Assembly: GCA_947095535.1 (NCBI GenBank)
Contig: OX352774.1
Coordinates: 69,254,416-69,318,415, forward strand
Direction of reading: 5' to 3'
From: Poecilobothrus nobilitatus
Taxonomy: Eukaryota > Arthropoda > Insecta > Diptera > Dolichopodidae
Length of the DNA stretch: 64,000 bases
Shown here piece by piece: positions 50,584 to 61,275 of the stretch (positions are counted from its first letter, which is position 1; every line of letters starts with the position of its first letter). Below the pieces are notes generated by a model. It saw only the letters and a program-made list of their open reading frames with translations. It made no database searches and was not told the origin of the DNA. A program made the translations under genes and the position numbers.

Positions 50584-51430
50584 CAGAATGAAAACTAACG
50601 GTTTTTAAAGCAGCACATTTTCCAAAAGATAATACAAACAGTTTAGTTTAGAATAACTATTGTGACTTCTCACTTGCACCAAAATTTGTAATTTTTCTTA
50701 CAATTTTATATATAAGAAATAATATTGTGACATATACAGGGACATTTTTTCCAATTTTAAAGAAGCCATACCGAATATAAATAAAAAAAACCATAACCAC
50801 ATGTAAAAATATAATGTTGAAGCTTTCTTTTTTGCGTTTTATTTTGAAAAAATTGTACAAAATTTCTTAAAATAACAATATTTCGATTTTTGAGCCTTAA
50901 ATAATTCTTATAAGGCGTAAGTATAAAACGTTCTGAGGTAACTTATGCTAATTGCAAAAACCTAAAAAGATAGGCTAGAAAAAGCTTTTTTCTCTCAAAA
51001 CTTCAAAGTTCTAACTAAGAATTCAAGTTCTCTCAAAACTTCAAAGTTCTAACTAAGACTGTACTGAAACTATGAATGAAAGAAAATCTTGCAAAATTTT
51101 AACAGTACAAAATGATAAAGGTAAATAATAACTAAATTGTAAAAATTCTATAATTTTCATATTGATTCATTAAGGTCGTTACGTGTTATTAGACTAAAAA
51201 AATATTAAAAAGAACCTGCGAAATGAAAACAGGCCTTTTTCCAACTTTGAGAATCCGTAATGGGTGGGGCTACATAAAAATATTGTTCTGCAATATTAAT
51301 TTTTTTAATAGCTCTGTATGCTTAGTCAATTTTATTGCTCAATTTTAAAAGGTGTAAAAATTTTATAAACAAAGGGACGGACGATCGAACGGACAGAATG
51401 CATTTAACAAGCAAATGTGTAGCGTGTGCT
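50584..51430 (+). repeat. GTCY-family repeat, copy of about 850 bp
   Basis: It starts 'gcagaatgaaaactaacggt' and 'ttttaaagcagcacatttt'. The interior has 'ataattcttataaggcgta', 'ccgtaatgggtggggctac', 'gttctgcaatatta' and 'aaaggtgtaaaaattttata'. It ends with a decayed tract 'gggacggacgatcgaacgga' (51364-51383), 'cagaatgcatttaacaagca' and a broken hairpin 'gtgtgct'. A 30-base segment beginning 'tctctcaaaacttcaaag' is exactly duplicated (starts 50991 and about 51029). The ORFs at 50657-50860 and 51335-51520 are chance frames in it. Confidence 0.78.
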
Positions 51431-52737
51431 AAAAACGGCGCCCAATTTTCTTTAAAAAAATATGAAAAAGATTATAAGTATGTATGTATTATAATCGACA
51501 ACTGTCTTGTTAGAATTTAATCTCTAATTAAAATTAACCTATTTAAATAGGTATTAGTCATAAATAATATTACCACTTATTTTAAAATTAGGTGCGGTTA
51601 AAAGTAATTTATGTTAATATTTAAGTTACTATAAATGAAAATTATTCCTTTTTACGTTTCAAATTAAAAAGAAAAAAATAAAACATGAACAATTTCTTAA
51701 TTAACACCTTTCTTAAACTTTTTGGAATAAACAACGTACACCACAGCATACCTGCTCTAAAAGTAACAAAATTTTAATTTCGTATTACACTTATATGTCT
51801 TTAGTATAGGCAAAAGATTATTTTAAGAAAATAAATATTTTCAATTAAGTTTAATGTTCCTGTTTGAATGAGGAGAACAAAACTGTAACGGTATTTCCTT
51901 ACCTCTCTAGAGACTTTAGAGCCAACGATTAATAAACCGAAAGTTATATCTCTTCATAATGGCAGACTTTTGTCCTCAAAGTTTTTTTCCAATCAACTTA
52001 TTGAAACGCTAAGCTTATTCCATAATTTTATTTTTTCTTTTTTTAATTATTTGCTTCAAATAATTATATGCCTACCATAAATGTATAAATTGTAGAATTC
52101 ATGAAATGGTTTGTTTTAGATAAACAACAAACTTTAATTAGTTTTATTTTTTCGTTTATGAAATTTTAATTATGTATCTGTAGTTTTTCTATTTCTAAGA
52201 AAATCCAAAAAAAAAAAAAAAATCAAAAAGAATTAAATTTGTGTATTGTTTATAGTATTCTATAGAATTAATTTTTAAAATTTTGAAATACATGATACAT
52301 CAGCAGTTAATGTTACGCAATTTTAATAAACAAAAATTTTGAATGTTTATAAACATTTTTTTGCAGTTCATCAATATTATTTTCCGTGTTGGTCTAATCA
52401 TGATCTAATTGATTGATTTTGTAATAAAAATTTTTTTTTTTTTTCAAATATGATAAATTTTCCATTAAAAAATATGTTTTATGTAAAAATTATAATTAAA
52501 TTTTTCTTTATTATAAATTGTATGTTTAATAACGAAATAGGAATGTATGGGAATCAAATTTTTAAGTATAATTATTGATGAGTGTTAACATCAAACGGAC
52601 AACAGATGCTGTCTATAAAATGTTCTGAATTATCAAATTAATGTAATCAGGTCAATATTTTATTTGTAAAAGAAAAAATTGATTTGAAATTCTTAACCGG
52701 CTAATAATATTACTATAGGTTTTATTCCCCCTTAAGG
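51431..52737. other. Non-coding A+T-rich DNA
   Basis: No gene recognised. It has an A run at about 52207-52221 and a T run at 52432-52444. Confidence 0.5.
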
Positions 52738-53300
52738 AAGTTGGGAATTTTTTAAAGACATTAAGATTACATCATCTTGGTAGTTCTTACTGGCAGATTC
52801 TTACTGACTAAACCATTTTAGCCAATATAATGAGATGAAATTCTTAAATGCCAACGCAGTATAATGAATAAGGAATATAGGAATAGAAAAGAATCGGATA
52901 AGTTTTTACTAAATATTGTTGCCTATAAGTTTACCAATTTATATAAAGTTTGGTTCCCGCCAGTATGTAGTAAAATTCTTAATAAATAATGAAAAATGTT
53001 ATTAGAATCTTCTTATTGTGAGAAATATTGTTGTACATATAATGAGAATCTTCCAAAGACATCAAGATCAACAGTTTGTAATTTCAGATTCTTAGTGAAT
53101 AAATCTCTTTATCTAATAAAATGAGACGAAACCCTTAACTGCTAATGCAATATATTAGTTAGAAAGTAGAGATAAGAGATGATAGGATAAGTTACTACTA
53201 ATATTCATGTCTATAGGCTTGCCGACTTATATAAAGTTCGGTTTTCGTCGGTATAGAATAAAATTTTTAACAAATAATGAAAAGTATTAAAATATACGAG
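52738..53300. repeat. Two-copy diverged tandem repeat, period about 290-300 bp
   Basis: The unit at about 52745-52995 recurs at about 53042-53300. Shared blocks in order: 'aaagacat(t/c)aagat' (52754, 53055), 'cagattctta(c/g)tga' (52794, 53086), 'atgaga(t/c)gaaa' (52829, 53121), 'gcctataagttta' / 'gtctataggcttg' (52921, 53210), 'tatataaagtt(t/c)ggtt' (52940, 53228) and 'aaataatgaaaa'. No ORF is shared. It could be a segmental tandem duplication or a remnant of a longer satellite-like array. Confidence 0.65.
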
Positions 53301-54096
53301 TATAATATAATATACTTAAGCGAGTATAATATAATATACTTTATATTAATGGCTCGCAAACATTTAATTCTTTAAAATAAAATAAATACAAGTACGTACT
53401 GTGATTCTGGTGACATTTTCACAGCAATTTCTTATTATGTCTTACAGACCATAATAAATTATAGTTATATACAAATTTTTAAAATAAATTCTTTTAAAAA
53501 CTCTTCATATAATTGTAGTAAAAATTGATTACGATTAGTGCCAATATAGTGTATAGATTTACGATTAGAGCCAATGTAGATTCCAAAAGATTCCAAAGAT
53601 TATTTTATTTTCATAGTTTGCAAAAAAAAATTACTATTTACTTACTTACTTCCTTACGTCCTTGCAAATTCCTTCCTTATATTATTAAACGTTTTCAGAT
53701 ACTTCTATGTCTATACTTTGGTCTGATCCGTTCTCCTTCTCACTGTTACCTTTTCGTATCTTCTACCATAGGTATAATTTGTTGTCGAATATTCCAAATT
53801 TCTTTATGAATCTATATTTTGTATTACGATTTAAAATGGGAATATCCCATGAATTTCTGATAACTCCTATAATCAAAATATAGAAGTGCATAATGAGAAA
53901 AACTATATACCTACACTATTTTAACCTACACCTCGTTAAAAAACAAGTATAGAATTATTAAAACATTTTTATTAATGGTCAATAAATTAAATTAATCTGG
54001 TCATGAATTCTTAAAGATAGGAAATATAATTATTACTAAAAAAAATAGGTATAAGGGTTTTAAATAAGTTGAACTTTCGTTTTATATATTTTTTTT
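53301..54096. other. Non-coding A+T-rich DNA with short direct repeats
   Basis: It has an exact direct repeat 'gagtataatataatatactt' (about 53299 and 53323). A second pair, 'ttacgattag(t/a)gccaat', occurs near 53528 and 53560. The ORF at 53525-53809 (94 codons) begins in those repeats, has no recognisable domain and is probably not a gene. Confidence 0.5.
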
Positions 54097-55234
54097 AGCA
54101 CATTTCCAAAAAAAATTTTGAAAAAATGTGCTTATTATTTTCACTCTGTCCGTCCCTCCTTCTGTTTACAAAACTTCTACACCGTTAAAGATAGAGACAA
54201 AAAATGTTAACCATGGGTAGGTCTCATGAAAAAACTAATTTTGTGGAACAATTTTTTCATGTAGCCCCATCCATTACGGAGCTGCAGCCCCTCAAACTTT
54301 GAAAAAGCCCTATTTTTAAATGCGTATATCTTATGTTCTGCTTAAGATTTTTTCAATCTGAAAACGTCCTTCAACAGGTATTTTTAACAGGTACAGGTAT
54401 TTTTAACTTTGTAAATTAATATCAAAATTATAAAATTTTTTTTAAATTTAGTATTTAAATTTACCGTTATGTGAAAACAAAATTTTGCATGATTTTTCTA
54501 CTTTCATAACTCCGGCACGCTTTTAGATAGAGGCTTGAAATTTTGAGTCAAGAAAGAACTTTTAAAATGAGTACAAGTTTGTTCAGAAAATTTTTTTGGG
54601 CCACCCCCTGTTTATGAGCTATTAGGGCTTAATAATTGAAAATTTGCTATTTTTAAACATCTATAACTTAGGTACCTGTACACATTTTACTTCGAAAAGA
54701 TATAAAAATTAAAGCTACAGTGATATTTTTTAACGTGTGTTAAAAGTTTTTCTTATTTATATAGGGTTCCAGACTTACAGCCCCTCCAAATTCCAAAAAT
54801 ATCCTATTTTCATATATTTTTTTATTACAAAAAATTTCTTATTTATTTATTTATATTAATATTACATACATAAATGTATTGCAATATTATGGAACCATCG
54901 GCTACTAAGGCCATTATAGGTTTTTATACTATTATTAAATTATATACTAATATTATTTATTTTGTTTATATTATATACTATATATTTACATTATATTTGG
55001 TCATAAGGGGGATATGTGAGAAAAAAACACTTACGACCTGTGCAGGGATCGAATCCACACTCCTTCGGTTAATACGCCACACGCCTACCCACTAGGCTAC
55101 CGAAGCCCCAAAAAATTTCGTTAAATTTTATTTTTTAAATTTTCAAATTTTTGTGCAAGTCACAATTCTAAACAGTTTGTATTGAGTTTTGGAAATGTGC
55201 GCTTTTAAAAACCGTTGGTTTATATTCTACCTTG
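54097..55234 (-). repeat. GTCY-family repeat, well-preserved copy interrupted by a SINE
   Basis: It opens with 'agcacatttccaaaaaaaat' facing 'aaatgtgct', then 'ttcactctgtccgtccctcc', 'tgtttacaaaacttctacac', 'tggaacaattttttcatgta', 'cattacggagctgcagcccc', 'ttaccgttatgtgaaaac', 'cataactccggcacgctttt', 'ccaccccctgtttatgagct' and 'taacgtgtgttaaaag'. It ends 'ggaaatgtgcgcttttaaaa', 'accgttggtttatattctac'. It is the closest relative in this window of the copy at 41359-42671, with one tandem unit instead of about two. A SINE sits inside it. Confidence 0.88.
54839..55108 (-). repeat. tRNA-derived SINE of a second subfamily, nested insertion
   Basis: On the minus strand the head reads 'ggggcttcggtagcctagtg' (A box TAGCCTAGTGG), 'gtaggcgtgtggcg', 'ccgaaggagtg', B box GGATTCGATCC, 'ctgcacaggtcgtaagtg'. 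The body is A+T-rich and different from the other SINEs, with 'ggccttagtagccgatggtt'. It ends in a (TAAA)n-type tail (plus-strand 'ttatttatttattta' from 54839) rather than pure poly-A. Perfect 11-bp target-site duplications CAAAAAATTTC lie at 54828-54838 and 55109-55119. The 73-codon plus-strand ORF here is antisense noise. Confidence 0.87.
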
Positions 55235-57213
55235 TTTTTTGTTCTTTCTTATCAAAAACCAATTTTGTAATTAACATTAATTAAAATCAAATTAATAATG
55301 AGTCCAATAAAGAAATAATATTAATTGTAATGTGTAACAGAGGGGGGTAACACTTTTGATAATGAAAAAAAAAAGAAAAATCATTGGTGGTCCAATTCAA
55401 ATATACATATACATACATATATTGAATGGTTCAAATAAATAAAACAAAAGATCATAAAATAAATTAATTTTTATTATGTCTTATAAAATATGTAAATATG
55501 TATGTATGTATGAATAAATTTATACTTAATAAAAATTTAAAAGACTTTTAATTAAAGAAAAAAAAAAAATTTAAATTATTGAAATAATGAATAATGTATA
55601 GAGGCGCCCCTTAAAATTGTATTTAATTATTAATTATAGTTACAATGATTTGAAATTTATTTTATACATACATACATACATACATACATACTAAATATAT
55701 TTGTAACTTTTTGAATATTAAATCAAAATATTTTGTATTTTAAACCGTTAACGGTAATTTTAAACTTAATTTAAATATTACGTTATATATGTATATAGTT
55801 TTATATTCCTATATGTAACGGGGAAAACTTTATTTTTAATTTCTCATGACCTTAGAAAATGATTAATAGATGTTACAAACTTACAATTTAATTTAAAAAA
55901 AAAAACATTTGTTTTGATTAAATAAATTATGTATAATTTAAGAAATCAAGCATTGCTTTTTAAATTAAAAACTGTTTATTTATTTTTAAATTTGAATTTT
56001 TTGAATAAATTCTTGAAAATTTTATAATGACGTAGGGGAATTATAATTGAATTACAAATGAATTGGATAATCATGATTAAATTTTGTAATTCGGCAAAGC
56101 TCAACACATTTTTGTTTTATTTGGTGTTGAAACAAGTATCTAACATACAAGTTGACGGGATCAAAAATCCTGAGAATATAAGGAAAATCTGATGAAAGAT
56201 AAACCCGATAATACAATGTAAATAATAAATATAATTTCTATAAGCATTCCATATACTGAATATGGCACTAGAAGAGATTAAATATTTATCTCCTGCTGCT
56301 ACTAATTTCTTCTCTATATTAATGAATATTAGCAATTATATATTTTCCTGTCTTGATTTTATAAATTTTGTTAAAATACAATCTCAATTTTTTGAGTCGT
56401 ACCCCGTAATATATTTTTTCTGTCTACGGTTTTTCTCGAACATTTTTTGGATCGAAAATCCTTTCGGAGGAAATGATATTTTTCGGCGTGTTTGATCAGT
56501 AAACCGTGACATAATTAAGTAGATGCTTTGGTTAGAATTAAATAAAACCGAATGAAATAAGATCATATGGTTTTATTTCAGTTTCACTTTTTCACAAATA
56601 AATCCAAAATCATGAACTTTTTGTTTTCGGCTTTCAGTTCATTTTTAAAAACTAAATATAGCCAATTTATCGTTTTTCCCAGGAATATACTCCTTTTTCC
56701 AAAACCTTTCGAAATTTTTAATAATTCTTCTGAAAAAAAGGAATATACTTCTTAGGAATAAGGTGGTGAAGAGAATTTTTTTCACACACACACGCAAGCT
56801 TTTGTGGGCGATAGGCTCTATTATTTTAAATCTTTTTCATTTTATTTTACAGTTGTTAGATAAAGGGATTTATAGAATTAAAATTTTATCACCTGTTTAA
56901 AAATTTTTTTGAAGTTATTACTTTTTTACAAACAAAAAGTTCATGCAATTTTGGCTTTATATCAAATATGGAATTAAAATAAAGCCAAATTTCGGCATTC
57001 GACATTATTTCATGTAATCGTTCCTTTTCTAGTTTCTTATAGTATAAAATAATTCTACCTAAGAAGGTTGTGATGCGTTTTCGAAAAAAAAAATAGATTT
57101 CACTGAAATTAATTTTTTGGGCGTTTTTTAGGATGTAGAATGCAAAAAAAAAAAAAAAACTAATTTTTGAAAATTCCGCGTCCTCAAAAAATTGTTATCA
57201 GCATAACTCATGT
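55235..57213. other. Non-coding A+T-rich DNA
   Basis: It has a (CATA)n microsatellite at about 55667-55691 and a (TATG)n tract at 55494-55512. The ORFs at 56117-56755 lie in both strands of the same T-rich stretch and show no domain. A (CA)n tract with 'cacacacacgcaagc' lies at 56784-56800. Confidence 0.5.
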
Positions 57214-57730
57214 AATTCTTATCCAATTAAAATGAAATTTGGTACAGAGGTTAGTGTTGTGATTGAGGCCTCTGCAAAAACCATTGAGATCTAAAACTGT
57301 AGTGGAACCTCCTCATAATGTTCAAATAAATATGATTTGTTCTAAAAAACCACGTGGTAAAACCAAAAAAAAAAGTCTCGGATTTCAATCAAATTTGGTA
57401 TATAGATTAGTCTCACGCTCCTACATTAGGACACAAAACTTGAAATTTGTAGCTTCAGTGGGTGCGCCTTAAAATATCCGAATACGAATATTATTTGCAC
57501 GTAATAATTGTTATACGATTTGAATGAAATTTGGTATAAATGTTACTCTTGCGATATAGTTGATACTAAAATAATTTGAGGCTAGAAACTTCAGTGGGTT
57601 CTACTATTGCCGCTCTAAATTAAAATTGTGTTAAAATCAAGAGGTTTTAAGAAAGACTCTTTAAACTTAAAAATTAGGTAGAGCATGCTAGAATCTTTCA
57701 AAAGCCGGACTAGTTTTCAGCCTACACCCT
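57214..57730. repeat. Degenerate tandem units of about 140-155 bp
   Basis: Three diverged units each carry 'aatttggta' followed by 'gttagtgttgtgat', 'attagtctcacgct' or 'gttactcttgcgat' (starts about 57236, 57391 and 57530); two of them also have 'ttcagtgggt'. The patch is more balanced in base composition than its flanks and ends 'gccggactagttttcagcct'. A 69-codon ORF (57263-57472) crosses units one and two without any known domain. It could be the inside of an unknown non-autonomous element. Confidence 0.5.
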
Positions 57731-59322
57731 CTTAAGATAGATAGTACATTACTAAATCAAGTTACTGCCCCGCTACTGCTACTGCTAAGTTACTGCTATT
57801 TTTTTTATTTTGATGATTTTGAAAAAGACTAATAATAATGTTAATATGAATAATTTAATGCATCTTGCATCCTGTATAGTTACTCCCACATTTCTAATTT
57901 TTATTTATCTAAGTATTTTTTAAATTTTGTAATTAACTTTAGTCTGTAATTAAATATTGTAAAACTATAAATTTTAAACCAATACCAATTATTGCTTGCC
58001 AAAAATAATTAAAACATCATTTTTTTTTGTAAAATTGTTTTAAGCTTGAAGAAAGTATAAATGAAAACTCAATTCACTTTTAATTTTTTTTAGATACATA
58101 AAAGTTTTTGCCAAAGGCTCCATTTCAAGTGTTTTGATATTTGTTTTTTCTTGAGTTATTTTAAAACTATGCAAACTAAAATAAAAAATTTTAATAAAAA
58201 CTTTTAATCAAACTGTCTAAAATTTGTATATAAGACATTTAAAATCAGTTAAAAAAAAAAAAAAAAAAAAATAAGAACATTTTAATATGAAAAAGAGCTT
58301 TTGCAACACCGATATGACTAATTCTAATGAAAAAAAATAACGTAGGCGCATACAGATGTTAAGAGTCTAGTAAAACATTAACAATTAAATGAATTTTTAA
58401 AGATACAACTTCTATTTTATTTATTGTCAAAAATATTTTTTTTTAAAAAGAGATGATATGATGTTTGATAATATGTGCAATTAATTTCTTGTATACGATG
58501 GCGGCGGCGGTGGCGGTGAAGACACTAATCTTTAAAAAATAACGAAAATTTTTTTTCTTTATAATATCGAACATCAGTTCAAGGTACCATAAATTGTACA
58601 TATGTTAGTTCAAACATTTATTCTTATTTTTGTTTCTTTTAACGCCACAAAAAAAATTAAAATCTGTAATCGCTAAATTATGAATTATTATATTAGATAT
58701 TCTATTCAAGTATTTATGGGATGCATTGAACCAAAAACAAAAAAGAAAAGCATGGCGCTTAAAAAGTGTCGTGATAAATTGACAGCAAAAGGGAAAATCT
58801 TGTAAGATTAAGTAAAAAAATTTTCCTTTTCCTTTGAAGCATATAAAGAAAAATGACAGAAAATAAATTGAAAGCTAATTTTTGAGGTTTTTTTTTTATT
58901 TTGTGGTTATATGAAAAATTATCATTTACAGTTTGATTTCATGATGGTATATATCTATAAATAATTTTATGTATGTATTTTTCCCTATTGTATCTTAATT
59001 TTTATTCAAGTATTTTGTAAAATATGAGTATAGGCAGATTTTAGTATATAGCATCAAATTTCAATTTCTTTTGAACTTCGGAATTAAATTTTTAATTCTG
59101 TTTAAGTAATTATTTTAGTCACTTTTATTAATACATACATATATGAATTTTATAGTACTTGTAATGCTTTGTAAACAGTATAATACTGTACTTCTACAAT
59201 ATTCTAAAATGGAAACTATTATAGGTAATAAAATACCCGACCAACTAAAGTTGAAATATCAAGACATTAGAGTGAATTTTCATATTTTTCTATTTCGAAT
59301 ACTATGGATAAGTACATGTCAA
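57731..59322. other. Non-coding A+T-rich DNA with one GGC-rich spot
   Basis: The only striking site is (GGC)n-like sequence 'ggcggcggcggtggcggtga' at 58500-58519. On the minus strand it reads as SSPPPPPPSYTRN then stop, preceded by 'aaagattag'. There is a 22-base-class A run at about 58250-58270. No other feature recognised; the ORF at 59143-59328 has no domain. Confidence 0.45.
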
Positions 59323-59760
59323 TGGTAGGTAGGTAAGGTTGCTGCGAGAAGATCTCAATTAGCACTAGGTTGCGCCATTTTAATCCCCCTGCACTCACAT
59401 GATCTGATGTGTTTTGTATAGTTGTTTTCGGTTCTATATCCAACCCGAGGAATTTAAATACGAAATCAATTCTTTAATTTTATGTTTAGAAAGTTCACTA
59501 AGATTGTGGTAGAACGGTTTGTCGAGTAAGAGGAGTTTCACTTTAGCTAGGGCCGGACATCTGCAAACAAAGTGCTCAAGGTTTTCATTTTCGTTTGCTT
59601 CTTTACAACACGTGCGGGAGATATTGAGTGGGATTCCCAGTTTGACTGTATGCGTGCCTACTGGTCAATGGCCTGTAATGATTGCCACTACTAACGTGGC
59701 GATATCCATGCGTGATTTAGATATCAATTCGTTTGATCTGTTTTTGTTGTAGGTGGGGCC
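59323..59760 (-). pseudogene. LINE ORF2 C-terminal fragment with 3' untranslated end
   Basis: Seen: minus-strand frame from 59760 to the stop at 59434-59436 reads ...SRMDIATLVVAIITGH, stop, PVGTHTVKLGIPLNISRTCC, then ENLEHFVCRCPALAKVKLL, and ends LISYLNSSGWI. Known: TGHC-x-x-G-x-H-x-x-x-LG-I-x(n)-C-x(n)-EH-x-x-C-x-CPALA-x-x-R/K and a terminal SGW are the conserved end of RNase H-bearing LINE polymerases (I/R1/Jockey group); the exact clade is not resolved. Break: the cysteine after TGH is a TGA stop. The element is cut off 5' at about 59760. After the stop come about 100 bases of 3' untranslated sequence ending in a (TACC)n-like tail (plus-strand 'ggtaggtaggtaagg', 59323-59337). The plus-strand ORF at 59519-59752 is its antisense shadow. 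Base composition is clearly richer in G+C than the flanks. Confidence 0.82.
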
Positions 59761-60403
59761 ATAAATAAAACTACAATTTATAAGACAACATTTTGATGTT
59801 TATAGATTTAAAAACATGAATAACTGAATATAAAAGGATGAGTTTTGATTAGTGTAATTTTACAAGGACTATTTACTCTTTGCCTTTAAATTATAAAACA
59901 AAACTTTTGAAATTTCTTTATAGAATAGCAGAGCGCTACCATTTAATAACATGCAATCCTTTCTCATCTATTCAGCTATTCCATAATATCCATCATATGA
60001 TAATAATGGACTTATTATATACGGTGTTCTAGGAGAGAATATGAACTTAGGCAGCCTTAGAAGTATTTGAACTAATTGACAACTGTATTATAATTTTATT
60101 TAAATGTTATTCTTTTTATTTTTTTTTTATTTTATTTTTAATTTTCGCTCATTATAATCAAAAAATGATGTCAAGTCTTTTATTTTAGTTTTAAATAAAA
60201 ATTTTAAATGTATATAACTTTTTAAATCAATTAAACTTTTATTACAAAAATATATCGTACATAATATATATTTTAACTTTTAATAAGATTTCTGTTATGA
60301 AAAATTTTTAATTAGAAAAAAAAAACAACCGAAACTTTTTAAATACAAAAATCAAAATAAAATAATGACTAATATAAGGAAATGTTCATTAGTTTTAATT
60401 TTT
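59761..60403. other. Non-coding A+T-rich DNA
   Basis: Nothing recognised. Confidence 0.5.
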
Positions 60404-61275
60404 AGCACATTTTCAAAAAATTTTGAAAAAATGTGTTTATTAGTTTCACTCTGTCCGTTTGATCGTCCGTTTGGATGTTTACAAAACTTCTACACTGTTT
60501 GAAATAAAGTAATGAAATTGTAACTACGGACAGGCATCGCCAAAAAACTAATTTTGTGGAACAAATTTTCTTGGTAGCCCCACCCATTACGGAGCTACAG
60601 CCTTTCAAAATTCGACAAAGCTCTATCTTTAAATTGTTATAATACAGATAAGGCATATAAGGCATATTCTCTATAAGGCATATTTTCAATCTGAAGACGC
60701 CAAACGACAGCTGATTTTATAAACTTTATAATTATATATAAAATTAATATATGGCTTTGCCATGTAGGATATTTTAATATACCGTTATGTGAAACTAAAT
60801 TTTTGCAAAAATTTGAACTCATTCTATTTTTCAAACGATATAACTCAGAAGCTTGAAATTTGAGATCGGAAGAGTTAGATCTTTCGAAATCAGTATGAGT
60901 TATTTCTGAAAATTTTTTTGTGTCGTCCCCCGTTTAGGAGCTGTAAGAGGTCAAAAAATGAAAATTTTCTATTTTTAAACACCGATCCAATTTTTTTTGA
61001 AATAATATTCAAAAATTAAAGCTCCAACATTATATTTTTGTTTGTGTTTATAATTTCTCTTAATAATGTTATCTTTTACCTTATAATAAGACGAAAGTGT
61101 GATTTGTATTTTCTCAATTTTTTCGTACCAAAAAAAAAAATCAAATAAAAACTAATTTCTTATCAAAATTTATTTTTCAATATATGTATGTACCTAGTTT
61201 TTACTCTAGGCTTATTATGGAATATTTTTTTTTCATTTTAGAAATGTGCTTTTTTGAAAACCCTTGGTTTTTCCA
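60404..61275 (-). repeat. GTCY-family repeat, copy of about 870 bp
   Basis: The terminal hairpin is 'agcacattttcaaaaaattt' / 'aaaatgtgtt', followed by 'tagtttcactctgtccgttt' and a short degenerate GTCY tract. Then 'gtttacaaaacttctacact', 'tttgaaataaagtaatgaaa', 'acccattacggagctacagc', 'accgttatgtgaaactaaat', 'cccccgtttaggagctgtaa' and the far end 'gaaatgtgcttttttgaaaa', 'cccttggttttt'. Its interior is closest to the copy at 9740-10440 (shared 'tttgaaataaagcaatgaaa' and 'gtttaggagttgtaa' versions), so these two form a subgroup. The two minus-strand ORFs here are chance frames. Confidence 0.85.

Noticed and set aside
53525..53809. 94-codon ORF as a small gene
   Set aside because: It starts in short direct repeats, has no domain or signal peptide, and its composition matches surrounding non-coding DNA.
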